Notes under the pieces: model-generated | Databases searched by the model: none | Told to the model about the DNA's origin: nothing | The model's input: only the letters and a program-made list of their open reading frames with translations | DNA from: Collinsella sp. | Lineage (GTDB): Bacteria; Actinomycetota; Coriobacteriia; Coriobacteriales; Coriobacteriaceae | Direction of reading: 5' to 3' | Length of the DNA stretch: 64,000 nucleotides | Assembly: GCA_018380195.1 (NCBI GenBank) | Contig: JAGZUC010000006.1 | Location: forward strand, 67,111 to 131,110 | Made by a program: the position numbers and the translations under genes | Shown: positions 16,196 to 25,945 of the stretch, piece after piece | Numbering within the stretch: position 1 is the first letter of the stretch | Layout: each line of letters starts with the position of its first letter

Positions 16196-19100
16196 ATGGC
16201 GTTGCTAGTAGGACTGGACGTAGGGTCGACGACGACCAAAGTTTACGCGATGCACGAGGATATGACCGAGGCGTGGTGGGGATATCGCCGCCACGGGGCG
16301 TGTCAGACAGCGAGCGTGCGCGCCATGCTCGGCGAGCTCGCCGAGCGCTTTCCCCATGAGTCGCTGCGCGTTGCGGTGACCGGCTCGGGTGCGCGCGATA
16401 TCGCGACCGCGCTGGGCGCCTCGTACGTTCAGGAGGTGGTCGCCAACGCGCTCGCGATCAGCAGGTTCTATCCGCAGACGCGCTGCGCCATCGAGCTGGG
16501 CGGCCAAGACGCCAAGATGATCTTCTTCCGCACCAACGATAAGGGAGACATCGAGGTTGCCGACATGCGCATGAACGGCTCGTGCGCAGGCGGTACCGGT
16601 GCATTTATCGACGAGATGGCAAAGCTCATGGGGGTCGGCACCGAATCGGGCGAGTTCGAGCAGCTCGCAAGCCGGGGAACGACCGTCCACGAGGTCTCGG
16701 GCCGCTGCGGCGTGTACGCAAAGACCGATATCCAGCCGCTGCTCAACGAGGGCATTCCTACCACCGACCTGGCGCTTTCGGCGCTTCACGCGGTCGCCCG
16801 CCAAACGATCGGCGGTCTGGCCCAGGGTATCGACATCGAGCCGCCGGTAATCTTCGAGGGCGGTACGCTCGCCTACAACCCCACGCTGGTCCGCGTGTTC
16901 CGGGAGCAACTGAATCTATCGGACGATCAGGTTATCGTCCCGCGCGATCCGCAGATCATGGTCGCGCGCGGTGCCGCCCTGTCGCTGACCGACATGTTCG
17001 CATCGTCCCAACCGATCGACCTTCCCGACGCTTTTGTCCGGCTGGATAAGCTCGAGACGGTCGCGCCCGCAAGCGGGGAGGGACGTCTTGCCCAGCCCTT
17101 TTTTGCCACACCTGCCGAGCAGGCGGATTTTACGGCACGCCATGGCAAAGAGACGCCGGCAAAGGGTCCGGATGCGTATGCGCCCGGAGAGACGGTGCGT
17201 GTGGCGCTCGGTATCGATTCGGGGAGCACGACGACCAAGTTCGCCCTGGTCGATGAGGCGGGTGAGCTTGTCGATTCGTTCTACGCGTCTAATAACGGCA
17301 GACCGCTCGACGTCGCCCAACAGGGTCTTGTCAGCTTGAAGAACCGCTGGGAGACAGCGGGAGTCACGCTTGCGATCGATGCCGTGGGCACCACGGGATA
17401 CGGCGAGGAGCTTTTCGCGCGCGCGTTCCACGCCGACTACCATACGGTCGAGACGGTCGCGCACGCCCGCGCCGCGTGCGCATGCGTTCCCGATGCGACC
17501 TTCGTGCTCGACATCGGCGGACAGGATATGAAGGCCATCTGGCTCAACCACGGCGTGCTGACCGATATCGTCGTCAACGAGGCGTGCTCTGCGGGCTGCG
17601 GCTCGTTCCTCGAGGGTTTTGCCAAAAACCTCGGAATAGCCGTTGAGGATATCGCGACCGAGGCATTTTCGTCCAAAGCCCCCGCCGTTCTCGGCAGCCG
17701 CTGCACGGTGTTCATGAACAGCAGCGTCGTTTCCGAGCAGCGGCGCGGTAAGGGTCCGGGCGACATCATGGCTGGTCTCTGCCGTTCGATTATCGAGAAC
17801 GTGTTCACCAAGGTCATTCGCGTTTCAAATCTCAACCGTCTGGGCGACAAAGTCGTCGTCCAGGGCGGCACGTTCCGAAACGACGCGGTGCTGCGCGCAT
17901 TCGAGCAGTATCTGGGCAAACCCGTCACGCGTGCGCCCCACCCGGGGCTGATGGGCGCTATCGGTATCGCCCTGCTCGCGCGCGAGGAATGCCGCAAGGG
18001 CGACGCCGGCACGTCGTTTATCGGGCTCGATGCCGTGGAGCGCTTCGAGCATCGCGAGTTCGGCGGCGTTACCTGCCGTCGGTGCAACAACCGCTGCCAG
18101 CGCGCGGTCGTGGCATTTGGCGACGGCTCGCTTTACGTCACGGGCAATCGCTGCCCGCGCGGCGGCGCCATCTCATGGGATGAGCTCGTGCGCGAGGTTC
18201 CCGCGGCGGAGGAGCTGCGTCCGCAGGGTGCTTGCGAGGCACAGGCACCCGGCACGGGGCGCGACCGGACCGCGGCTGCCCCCAATCTCTTTGTCGACCG
18301 CGAGAAGCTGCTGTTCGAGTCGTGCCCCACGGTTCCCGTCTGCGGGGGGGGGCGCGATGTCACGATCGGCATTCCCCGTGTGCTCGAGTTCTGGGACACC
18401 ATGCCGTTCTGGTCGACGTTCTTCAGCACGCTCGGCTTTAAGGTGCGCGTCTCGGGACGCAGCACCAAGGCGATGTACGAGCGCGGTCTGGCGCACGTCA
18501 CATCCGACACCGTGTGCTTCCCGGCCAAGCTCGTCCACGGGCACATCCGCAATCTCGTCGACGCCGGCGTCGACCGCATCTTCATGCCCATCATCACGAC
18601 GGTGCCCACCGAAAACACCGCCTCTACCAGCGAGTGGATGTGCGCCGTCGTAAAGGGATACCCCTACGTGATGCGCAATTCCGATAACCCGGAGGAGCGT
18701 TTCGGCGTTCCGTTCGATACGCCGCTGTTCCACTGGTACGACGAGGGCGACCGAAACCGCCAGCTCAAGGCGTGGTGCAAGGAGACCTTCGATATCGATG
18801 CCGACCTGGTTGCCAAGGCGACCGAGCAGGCGGACCGCGCGCAGCAGACGTTTGAGAACCAGCTGCAGCTGCGCGGCAGGCAGGTGCTCGAGAACGTGCG
18901 CGAGGACGGCGGCTACGCGGTGGTGATCGCTTCGCGCCCGTACCACAACGACCCGCTGGTCAACCACGGGCTGCCCAAGCTCTTCTCTGAGCGCGGCATC
19001 CCCGTGCTGACGCCCGATGCGGTGCCGGGGGTCTGCAACGTCGATCTTTCCAACAGCCGCATCGACATCGTGAACAACTACCATGCGCGCATGCTGTCGT

Positions 19101-20638
19101 GCGCGGTCATCGTCGCATCGACGCCCGAGCTCGAGCTCGTGCAGATGGGCAGCTTCGGCTGCGGCCACGATGCGTATCTCACCGACGAGATCGCGCGCAT
19201 GATGGGCGAGATGGGCTCCAAGGTTCCGATGATGATCAAGCTCGATGAGAGCGACGTCGCCGGTCCCATGGGCATTCGCGTGCGTTCGTTTATCGAGTCG
19301 GTCAACCGTCGTCGCGCGGAGGAGCGTGCCGAGGGCGCCCGGGTGCACGCGGTCCATCCGCTCGACGACCCGTATAAGGTCAAGTACACCAAGCGCGACC
19401 GGCACGACAAGATCGCGCTGGTCCCCAACACCTCCCATGCGTTCTGCAGGCTCATGACCGCGGCGATGCGCAATCAGGGCGTGCGCGCCGAGGCCCTTGA
19501 TATCGGGCGCGAGGATGCCATCCGCCTGGGCAAACGCTATGTGCACAACGACATCTGCTTCCCCGCGCAAATCGTGATCGGCGAGGCGCTCGCGGCACTC
19601 GAGAGCGGTAAGTACGACCCGCACGACGTCGCCGTGGTGACTGGCAAGTATATCGGCGACTGCCGCCTGACGCACTACATGCCCCTGCTGCGCCGCGCGC
19701 TCGACGACGCGGGATACGACTATGTCCCGGTGCTCACCAACGACGACGTCGATGCCCACAATGCGCATCCGGGCTTCAAGCTCGGCCTTGGCCCGAGCAT
19801 CCAGATCGCCTACGGTCTTCCCATGATCGATACCCTCGAGGCCATGCTTAGGCGCATCCGTCCCTACGAGCTCGAGAAGGGCGCGGCGGACGCTGCGTTC
19901 GACCGCGCGCTCGATGAGGTTATCGAGGGCATGGAGCGCTCCGGGCTGAGAGGCCAGGCGACGGGTTTCAAACGCGCGCTTGCGATCTTGGACGCCGTTC
20001 CGTACGACCGCTCGAACCCGCATCCGACCGTTCTCATCGTGGGCGAGTACCTGCTCAATTTCCATCTCGGCGCCAACCACGAGATCGAGCGCTACCTCGA
20101 GGACAACGGGCTCGAGGTCATCGAGGCGCGCATGACCGACGTGATCCGCAAGACCTATTTCTACAAGCATGCGCAGTCGCGCGAGTTCCACGTCGACCTG
20201 TCTCTGCCCGAAAAGGCCTGGTACGCCACGGCGGACAACCTGTTCGAGCTCGCGCACGACCGTTGCGACCGCCTGGGCGCGGCGAGCCCGCTCTACGAGC
20301 CGCCGACGCGCATGCCCGAGCTCGTGCGCGCGAGCGATAAGATCCTGCACCATACGTTCGATGCGGGCGAGGGCGTGCTGATTCCGGCGGAGATCCTCGA
20401 GCACGCCAAGCGCGGCTGCCGCAACTTCGTGATCCTGCAGCCGTTCGGGTGTCTGCCCAACCATGTCGTGGGGCGCGGGCTCATCCATGCGCTCAAGGAG
20501 CAGTATCCCACGGCGCAGTTCCTGCCGCTCGACTACGATCCCGACGTGAGCTTCGCCAACGTGGAGAACCGTCTTCAGATGCTCATCATGAACGCCAAGG
20601 CGCAGGGGTGCGGTGAGGCGCATGGCGAGACCGCGTAA
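16196..20638 (+). CDS. Double acyl-CoA dehydratase activase (BadF/HgdC type) fused to DUF2229 and 2-HGD-like domains
   Basis: A 1480-residue protein. Residues about 1-270 and 335-605 are two ASKHA ATPase domains of the 2-hydroxyglutaryl-CoA dehydratase activase type, each with a phosphate loop (GLDVGSTTTK, GIDSGSTTTK), an adenosine loop and a cysteine pair (NGSCAGGTG plus GRCGVYAK; NEACSAGCG plus SRCTVFMN). In HgdC such cysteines hold one [4Fe-4S] between two subunits, so here a single chain could form the whole dimer. A cysteine-rich linker (CRRCNNRC, NRCPRG, about 625-655) leads into DUF2229 (about 720-940) and a C-terminal 2-HGD-like part. Likely role: ATP-driven low-potential electron transfer. 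The substrate is unknown. Confidence 0.85.
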   Translation: MALLVGLDVGSTTTKVYAMHEDMTEAWWGYRRHGACQTASVRAMLGELAERFPHESLRVAVTGSGARDIATALGASYVQEVVANALAISRFYPQTRCAIELGGQDAKMIFFRTNDKGDIEVADMRMNGSCAGGTGAFIDEMAKLMGVGTESGEFEQLASRGTTVHEVSGRCGVYAKTDIQPLLNEGIPTTDLALSALHAVARQTIGGLAQGIDIEPPVIFEGGTLAYNPTLVRVFREQLNLSDDQVIVPRDPQIMVARGAALSLTDMFASSQPIDLPDAFVRLDKLETVAPASGEGRLAQPFFATPAEQADFTARHGKETPAKGPDAYAPGETVRVALGIDSGSTTTKFALVDEAGELVDSFYASNNGRPLDVAQQGLVSLKNRWETAGVTLAIDAVGTTGYGEELFARAFHADYHTVETVAHARAACACVPDATFVLDIGGQDMKAIWLNHGVLTDIVVNEACSAGCGSFLEGFAKNLGIAVEDIATEAFSSKAPAVLGSRCTVFMNSSVVSEQRRGKGPGDIMAGLCRSIIENVFTKVIRVSNLNRLGDKVVVQGGTFRNDAVLRAFEQYLGKPVTRAPHPGLMGAIGIALLAREECRKGDAGTSFIGLDAVERFEHREFGGVTCRRCNNRCQRAVVAFGDGSLYVTGNRCPRGGAISWDELVREVPAAEELRPQGACEAQAPGTGRDRTAAAPNLFVDREKLLFESCPTVPVCGGGRDVTIGIPRVLEFWDTMPFWSTFFSTLGFKVRVSGRSTKAMYERGLAHVTSDTVCFPAKLVHGHIRNLVDAGVDRIFMPIITTVPTENTASTSEWMCAVVKGYPYVMRNSDNPEERFGVPFDTPLFHWYDEGDRNRQLKAWCKETFDIDADLVAKATEQADRAQQTFENQLQLRGRQVLENVREDGGYAVVIASRPYHNDPLVNHGLPKLFSERGIPVLTPDAVPGVCNVDLSNSRIDIVNNYHARMLSCAVIVASTPELELVQMGSFGCGHDAYLTDEIARMMGEMGSKVPMMIKLDESDVAGPMGIRVRSFIESVNRRRAEERAEGARVHAVHPLDDPYKVKYTKRDRHDKIALVPNTSHAFCRLMTAAMRNQGVRAEALDIGREDAIRLGKRYVHNDICFPAQIVIGEALAALESGKYDPHDVAVVTGKYIGDCRLTHYMPLLRRALDDAGYDYVPVLTNDDVDAHNAHPGFKLGLGPSIQIAYGLPMIDTLEAMLRRIRPYELEKGAADAAFDRALDEVIEGMERSGLRGQATGFKRALAILDAVPYDRSNPHPTVLIVGEYLLNFHLGANHEIERYLEDNGLEVIEARMTDVIRKTYFYKHAQSREFHVDLSLPEKAWYATADNLFELAHDRCDRLGAASPLYEPPTRMPELVRASDKILHHTFDAGEGVLIPAEILEHAKRGCRNFVILQPFGCLPNHVVGRGLIHALKEQYPTAQFLPLDYDPDVSFANVENRLQMLIMNAKAQGCGEAHGETA

Positions 20639-21311
20639 GGACGCCGATGCGCCCGATGCACGCACCCGTATCATCGAGGCGTTTTGGGAGCTCATCGAGA
20701 ACAACGGCATCTTCGAGCTGTCGGTTGGCGAGGTGACCCGCGCCGCCCAGTGCAATCGCGGAACGTTTTACTACTATTTTCACGATTTCGATGAACTCGT
20801 CGCCATCGCCATAGCCCAGCTGCTGCAGGATAACGAGCTCATCACCGATGCCCTCTGGCATTTTTCGAGCGAGGGCGACCTTTCGGCGTTCGACCGGCGC
20901 GACGTCCGCTGCCTGCTGCGGCGCATCGTCATCATCATGAGGGCGGGTGCCGCCGAGCAGGTCGTGCAGGGCATCCATACGATCATCATCGACCGCGTGA
21001 GAGAGATCGTCCACCCCGACGGAGAAGAGCTCAAGGCAGATTCGAGCTTTGCGGTGGGCTTTCTGGTCTCGGGCATCATGGGCTTTGTGATGGCGGTCGG
21101 CTTTGCCCGGGAGGGCGGCGAGGAGATAGACCTCGAGCAGCTGGGGGACAGCGCGTGCGCGTACCTGAGGGCGGTCGCCATGCAGACGGTGGAAACGGTC
21201 GCGCAAGTCGAGGGCGTCGATACATCCGAGCTGCTCGAACGCGTCTCCAAGGAGGCCGATGCCTATCGCGCATCGCGTGCGACGAGTCCCGACGTGGTGA
21301 AAGACGCCTAG
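20622..21311 (+). CDS. TetR/AcrR-family regulator
   Basis: A 229-residue repressor. The N-terminal HTH reads RTRIIEAFWELIENNGIFELSVGEVTRAA, with NRGTFYYYFHDFDEL as the recognition helix and the TetR hallmark YYYF. The C-terminal half is a helical ligand/dimer domain. ATG 20622 overlaps the end of the activase gene by 17 bases; GTGAGG just upstream can serve as ribosome site, and GTG 20613 is an alternative start. The overlap means the two genes share one transcript. The perfect palindrome at 16126-16146 is the obvious candidate for its binding site, giving negative autoregulation. Confidence 0.88.
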   Translation: MARPRKDADAPDARTRIIEAFWELIENNGIFELSVGEVTRAAQCNRGTFYYYFHDFDELVAIAIAQLLQDNELITDALWHFSSEGDLSAFDRRDVRCLLRRIVIIMRAGAAEQVVQGIHTIIIDRVREIVHPDGEELKADSSFAVGFLVSGIMGFVMAVGFAREGGEEIDLEQLGDSACAYLRAVAMQTVETVAQVEGVDTSELLERVSKEADAYRASRATSPDVVKDA

Positions 21312-21444
21312 GGTTTCTCTTGCGGGGCGCCTGTCGCGCATCGCGCGGTGAGTCCCGCGATGCGGTCATAACCTGCATTCATGTGAGCCGGGTTTATAGA
21401 TATTCCTCCAGCTGTTAACATAGACAACCTGTGGGTAAAGAGAC

Positions 21445-21473
21445 AAAAGCGCCGCCGACGGGCGGGCGTTTTG
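21445..21473 (+). terminator. Hairpin with T-run before clpC
   Basis: Imperfect GC stem AAAGCGCCGCC with GGGCGGGCGTTT, then TTGATTT. It may terminate the tetR transcript. The flanking A and T runs would let it work in both directions. Confidence 0.5.
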
Positions 21474-21503
21474 ATTTCGATGAACTCATGTAAGGAAACG
21501 AGC

Positions 21504-24146
21504 ATGTTAGATAGATTTACCGATCGAGCGCGCAAGGTCATGTCGATGGCCAAACAGGAGGCGCTCGATCTTCATTCAAATAAGGTGGGCACCGAGCACC
21601 TGCTGCTCGCGCTTGCCAAGGAGGACGAGGGCATTGCCGCCGAGGCGCTGCGTTCGCTCGACATCTCCTACGATGACATCATGGATACTCTCAAAGAGGT
21701 CCAGACCACGGTTCCCGAGCCCAGTGAGGAGACCGAGGCGGCCAAGCTCGCCTTTACGCCGCTCGTCATTAGCGTGATGGAGCGTTCATTCCGCGTGGCG
21801 CGTGAGAACAACCAGACCTACGTGTCGACCGAGCACTTGCTGATCGGCATCGTCGAAGAGGGCAACGGCATGGCCATGGACATCCTCATGCGCCTGGGTG
21901 TATCGTCCGCCTCCATCAAAAAGGCTATCGAGAAACTCACCGCCAAGGACCAGGACAAGAAGCGTCCGCTCGCCGGCGCCGGTGCTGGTCGTCCCGGTGC
22001 GGGCCTGCCGTTCTTTAGCGGCTCGGACGCCTCTCAGCAAAAGGGGAGTGGCACCGATACGCTTAAGCAGTTCGCGACCAACCTCACGCAGAAGGCGCGC
22101 GATGGCGAGCTCGACCCCGTGATCGGTCGCGAAAAGGAAGTCCAGCGCATGATGGAAATTCTTTCGCGCCGCACCAAGAACAACCCGCTCATTCTGGGCG
22201 ACCCCGGCGTGGGCAAGACGGCCATCGTCGAGGGCCTGGCTCAGCAGATTGCAGCCGGCAACGTGCCCGAGAACCTCATGAACCAGAATATCTGGACGCT
22301 CGACCTGCCGGGCCTCGTGGCGGGTGCCAAGTATCGCGGCGAGTTTGAGGAGCGCCTCAAGAACGTGATCCAGGAGGCCACCGAAGCCGACGACGTCATC
22401 CTGTTTATCGACGAGATGCACACTATCATCGGTGCCGGTTCTGCCGAGGGCTCCATCGACGCGAGCTCCATGCTCAAGCCGGTGCTCGCGCGCGGTGCCT
22501 TCCAGATTATCGGCGCCACCACGGCCGAGGAATTCCGCAAGTACCTCACCAAGGACCCGGCCTTTGAGCGTCGCTTCCAGACCATCGATGTCGAGGAGCC
22601 GAGCGTCGAGGACACGGTCAAGATCCTGACCGCGCTCAAGCCGCGCTACGAGGAGCACCACCATGTGCGCTATACGCAGGGTGCTATCGAGGCTGCCGCG
22701 AACCTTTCCAACCGCTACATACAGGATCGCTTCCTGCCCGATAAGGCCATCGACCTCATCGACGAGGCCGGTGCCCGCGCTCGCATCGCCGCGAATCGCG
22801 CGCCCGAGCCGGTGCGTGAGGCCGAGCATCGCATAGAGGAGCTCAAGGCCGCCGCGCAGGAGGCCACCGAGAGCGACGATATGAACAAGGCCGCCGAGAT
22901 CACCGAGCAGCAGAAGGCCGCCGAGATTGAGCTCGCCGAGGCCAAGGCCGCCTGGACCGCCGAGCTCGACGCCAGCCCGCTCACCATCGACGTCGCCCAG
23001 ATTGCCGACATCGTGTCCGTGACCTCTGGCGTGCCGGTTTCCTCGCTCACCGAGAGCGAGAGCCGGCGCCTGCTGCAGACCGAAAGCGTGCTCAAGACCC
23101 GCATCATCGGCCAGGACGAGGCTGTCGAGGCCGTCGCCAAGGCCGTGCGCCGCAGCCGCTCGCCGCTCAAGGATCCGCGTCGCCCCGGCGGCAGCTTTAT
23201 CTTCCTGGGTCCCACCGGCACGGGCAAGACCGAGCTCGCCAAGACGCTCGCCGAGTACCTCTTTGGCAGCAAGGACGCGCTCATCAGCTTCGACATGTCC
23301 GAGTTCGGTAGCGAGTTTGAGGTCTCCAAGCTCATCGGTAGCCCTCCGGGTTACGTGGGCCACGATGAGGGCGGTCAGCTTACCAAGGCCGTTCGTCGTC
23401 ACCCGTACTCGGTCGTGCTGTTCGACGAGATCGAGAAGGCGCACCCCGACATCTTCAACATTTTGTTGCAGGTGCTGGAGGAGGGTCGCCTGACTGATAG
23501 CCAGGGCAAGACGGTCGACTTCCGCAATACCGTGATTATCATGACGTCCAACGTGGGCGCCCGCGAGATCGCGCAGGATGCGAGCGTCGGTTTTGGCACC
23601 ACCGGTGAGCAGGGCCTTACCTCGAGCGAGATTAAGGGCCGTGCGATGGGCGAACTTAAGCGCCTGTTCCGCCCCGAGCTGCTCAACCGTATCGACGACA
23701 TCGTGGTGTTCCAGAAGCTTTCGGGCGAGAATCTGACCAAGATCGCGCACCTGCTGGTGGACGACCTGCGTCAACGCCTGATTGCCAACGGCATGAACAT
23801 CAAGCTCACCGATGCGGCCTACGACAAGATTGTGGCCGAGGGCACCGACCTCACCAATGGCGCGCGTCCGCTGCGCCGTGCCATCCAAAAGCTCATTGAG
23901 GACCCGCTGTCCGAGGAACTGCTGGCCGGTGAGTGGGGCGAGGGCGATACCGTTCAGTGCGATGTGGCCGACGGCAAGTTTGTCTTTAGTCACGGCACGG
24001 GCGAGATTCCGGCACCGCGTCCGGCGGGCACGCTCGGTGGCGATACCGCCCCGGCGGCTCCGCACACCGGCAACGTCGCGCCCGTGAGCGGCGGCGTGAC
24101 CTCGGGCCCCGGCGGCATGATGCAAGCCGGTTCCGGCGCGCTGTAG
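21504..24146 (+). CDS. clpC: Clp protease ATPase subunit ClpC
   Basis: Hexameric AAA+ unfoldase that feeds ClpP. The 880 residues carry an N-terminal double Clp-N repeat (about 1-145), AAA-1 with [13 protein letters not shown], a short middle coiled coil (about 410-475; shorter than in ClpB, hence ClpC), AAA-2 with [12 protein letters not shown] and a C-terminal D2-small domain. The tail is an unusual Gly/Pro/Ala-rich extension of about 45 residues. ATG 21504 has TAAGGA 7 bases upstream, so the ATG at 21480 in frame was not chosen. No ctsR, mcsA or mcsB precedes it, unlike in Bacillus. Confidence 0.93.
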   Translation: MLDRFTDRARKVMSMAKQEALDLHSNKVGTEHLLLALAKEDEGIAAEALRSLDISYDDIMDTLKEVQTTVPEPSEETEAAKLAFTPLVISVMERSFRVARENNQTYVSTEHLLIGIVEEGNGMAMDILMRLGVSSASIKKAIEKLTAKDQDKKRPLAGAGAGRPGAGLPFFSGSDASQQKGSGTDTLKQFATNLTQKARDGELDPVIGREKEVQRMMEILSRRTKNNPLILGDPGVGKTAIVEGLAQQIAAGNVPENLMNQNIWTLDLPGLVAGAKYRGEFEERLKNVIQEATEADDVILFIDEMHTIIGAGSAEGSIDASSMLKPVLARGAFQIIGATTAEEFRKYLTKDPAFERRFQTIDVEEPSVEDTVKILTALKPRYEEHHHVRYTQGAIEAAANLSNRYIQDRFLPDKAIDLIDEAGARARIAANRAPEPVREAEHRIEELKAAAQEATESDDMNKAAEITEQQKAAEIELAEAKAAWTAELDASPLTIDVAQIADIVSVTSGVPVSSLTESESRRLLQTESVLKTRIIGQDEAVEAVAKAVRRSRSPLKDPRRPGGSFIFLGPTGTGKTELAKTLAEYLFGSKDALISFDMSEFGSEFEVSKLIGSPPGYVGHDEGGQLTKAVRRHPYSVVLFDEIEKAHPDIFNILLQVLEEGRLTDSQGKTVDFRNTVIIMTSNVGAREIAQDASVGFGTTGEQGLTSSEIKGRAMGELKRLFRPELLNRIDDIVVFQKLSGENLTKIAHLLVDDLRQRLIANGMNIKLTDAAYDKIVAEGTDLTNGARPLRRAIQKLIEDPLSEELLAGEWGEGDTVQCDVADGKFVFSHGTGEIPAPRPAGTLGGDTAPAAPHTGNVAPVSGGVTSGPGGMMQAGSGAL

Positions 24147-24170
24147 GGCGTGGCGACAATTTGATACGCG

Positions 24171-24205
24171 CAATCGAGGCGCTCCGGAAAGGGCGCCTCG
24201 ATTTG
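24171..24205 (+). terminator. Terminator-like hairpin after clpC
   Basis: AATCGAGGCGC and GCGCCTCGATT, perfect 11-bp stem, followed only by TG. The stem is strong but the U-tract is short. Confidence 0.6.
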
Positions 24206-24360
24206 TAGAGCTGCGGAAGTTGTGACCGTTACGCTATACGGTCCACCGTTAGCCGATGATGCGAGGGCGCTCGGCGTTTTCGACTGGTTTATGCACGCAA
24301 AGTCTGGGAATATACAAGTCGCATGTCTTACTGTCTAACCAGTTGCGCCAAGGAGGCACC

Positions 24361-25818
24361 ATGGACTACAAGATTACCGGCTACGAGCCCGCCCAGCTGT
24401 TCCATTTCTTTGAGGAGGTCAGCGCGATCCCCCGTGGGTCTGGCAACGAGAAGGGCATCAGCGATTTCCTGGTCGCGTTTGCCAAGGAGCGCGGTCTCGA
24501 TGTGTATCAGGACGAGGTCTACAACGTCATCATTCGCAAGCCCGCATCTGCCGGCGCCGAGAATGCCCCGACCGTGATGCTGCAGGGCCACATCGATATG
24601 GTGTGCGACAAGTTGGGCTCCGTTGAGCACGACTTTACGACCGATGGTATCGACCTGGTCGTCAAGGACGGCGTCCTTACAGCCAACGGCACCACCCTGG
24701 GCGCCGACAATGGTATCGCCGTCGCGCTTATGCTTACTGTGCTCAACGACGATTCGATTGCCCATCCGGCCCTCGAGTGCGTGTTCACCACCGACGAGGA
24801 GACTGGCCTGGTTGGCGCCGAGACGCTCGACAAGTCCCAGATCAGCGCCCGCACCATGATCAACCTCGACTCCGAGGAGGAGGGCGTTGCCACCGTCAGC
24901 TGCGCCGGCGGCGTCGTCGTTACCTACACCTGCCCCATCGTGCGCGAGCACAAGACCGGTAGCACCCTCACGCTCGACATTTCCGGTCTGTTGGGCGGCC
25001 ACTCCGGCAGTGATATCAACCTGGAGCGCGGCAACGGAAACCTCATCATGGCCCGCATCATCGACCGCCTGATGGTCGCCGGCGAGCCCGCCATCGTCAG
25101 CTTCAACGGCGGCACCAAGGACAACGCCATCAACCGTGAGTGCAAGGCCGTTCTGGTCTATGCCGATCACGCTGCCGCCGAGGCCGCGGCCCAGATCGCA
25201 AAGGGCATCATCGCCGACGTCACTGCCGAGCTCGAGGTCTTCGACCCCGGCTTTACCTGCACCGTCGAGATTGCCGACGACGCCGAGGTCGAGGCCATGG
25301 ACGAGAAGTCCGCGCTTGCCCTCATCCGCGCCCTGCGTCTTGCCCCTAACGGCGTGATTCGCCGCAACGTCGCCACCGACGGCTCCGTCGAGGTTTCCTC
25401 CAACATCGGCGTGGTCGCCACCTCCGATGACGAGGTCAAGATTATGCTGTCCCCGCGCTCCTCGATCACCTCGCTGCAGAACGAGTTCAAGGACCGCCTG
25501 CAGACGCTTGCCGATGTCCTGGGCTTCGACGCCAAGTTTGAGTTCGAGTATCCCGGCTGGAGCTATGCCGAGCATTCGCCGGTCCGCGAAGTCTTTGTCG
25601 AGAGCTATCGAGAGCTCTTTGGCTCCGAGCTGCGCATCGAGTCCATTCACGCCGGCCTTGAGTGCGGCCTGTTTGCCGAGGCTCTGCACGGCCTGGACGC
25701 CATCGCCGTGGGCCCGACGCTCTCCGATGTCCATACCCCGGACGAGAGCATGGAGCTCGCTTCTGCCGAGCGCTTCTACGAGCTGCTCATCGACGTCCTC
25801 AAGCGCCTCGCTGCGTAA
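24361..25818 (+). CDS. pepD: Aminoacyl-histidine dipeptidase (M20)
   Basis: Cytosolic zinc dipeptidase of 485 residues that splits Xaa-His (carnosine-like) and other dipeptides. Metal-binding stretches are MLQGHIDMVCD (about 75-85), GADNGIAVA (about 115) and FTTDEETGLVGA (about 143). The lid/dimerisation domain lies at about 205-390. HAGLECGLF near the C-terminus carries the usual Glu. AGGAGG lies 4 bases before ATG 24361. The gene interrupts the clpC-disA neighbourhood. A strong terminator follows. Confidence 0.93.
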   Translation: MDYKITGYEPAQLFHFFEEVSAIPRGSGNEKGISDFLVAFAKERGLDVYQDEVYNVIIRKPASAGAENAPTVMLQGHIDMVCDKLGSVEHDFTTDGIDLVVKDGVLTANGTTLGADNGIAVALMLTVLNDDSIAHPALECVFTTDEETGLVGAETLDKSQISARTMINLDSEEEGVATVSCAGGVVVTYTCPIVREHKTGSTLTLDISGLLGGHSGSDINLERGNGNLIMARIIDRLMVAGEPAIVSFNGGTKDNAINRECKAVLVYADHAAAEAAAQIAKGIIADVTAELEVFDPGFTCTVEIADDAEVEAMDEKSALALIRALRLAPNGVIRRNVATDGSVEVSSNIGVVATSDDEVKIMLSPRSSITSLQNEFKDRLQTLADVLGFDAKFEFEYPGWSYAEHSPVREVFVESYRELFGSELRIESIHAGLECGLFAEALHGLDAIAVGPTLSDVHTPDESMELASAERFYELLIDVLKRLAA

Positions 25819-25872
25819 AGGTTGCGCTAGCAGCAGTCCGAGCCACGTGCTAGCGGATTGCAAATGACATTA

Positions 25873-25920
25873 TGAGAGGGGGCACCCGGTCTTTTGCGAC
25901 GGGTGTCCCCTCTCTTTTGT
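25873..25920 (+). terminator. Terminator after pepD
   Basis: Long stem GAGAGGGG... with ...CCCCTCTC (25873-25913) followed by TTTTGTTT. It separates pepD from the convergent hipA. Confidence 0.9.
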
Positions 25921-25945
25921 TTGATAATTGCGAAATTAAGGCCAC

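Noticed and set aside
18173..20755. 860-codon minus-strand frame over the activase gene
   Set aside because: Arg/His/Val-rich antisense shadow; the plus-strand frame has several family motifs.
21786..24173. 795-codon minus-strand frame over clpC
   Set aside because: Shadow of clpC with no recognisable domain.
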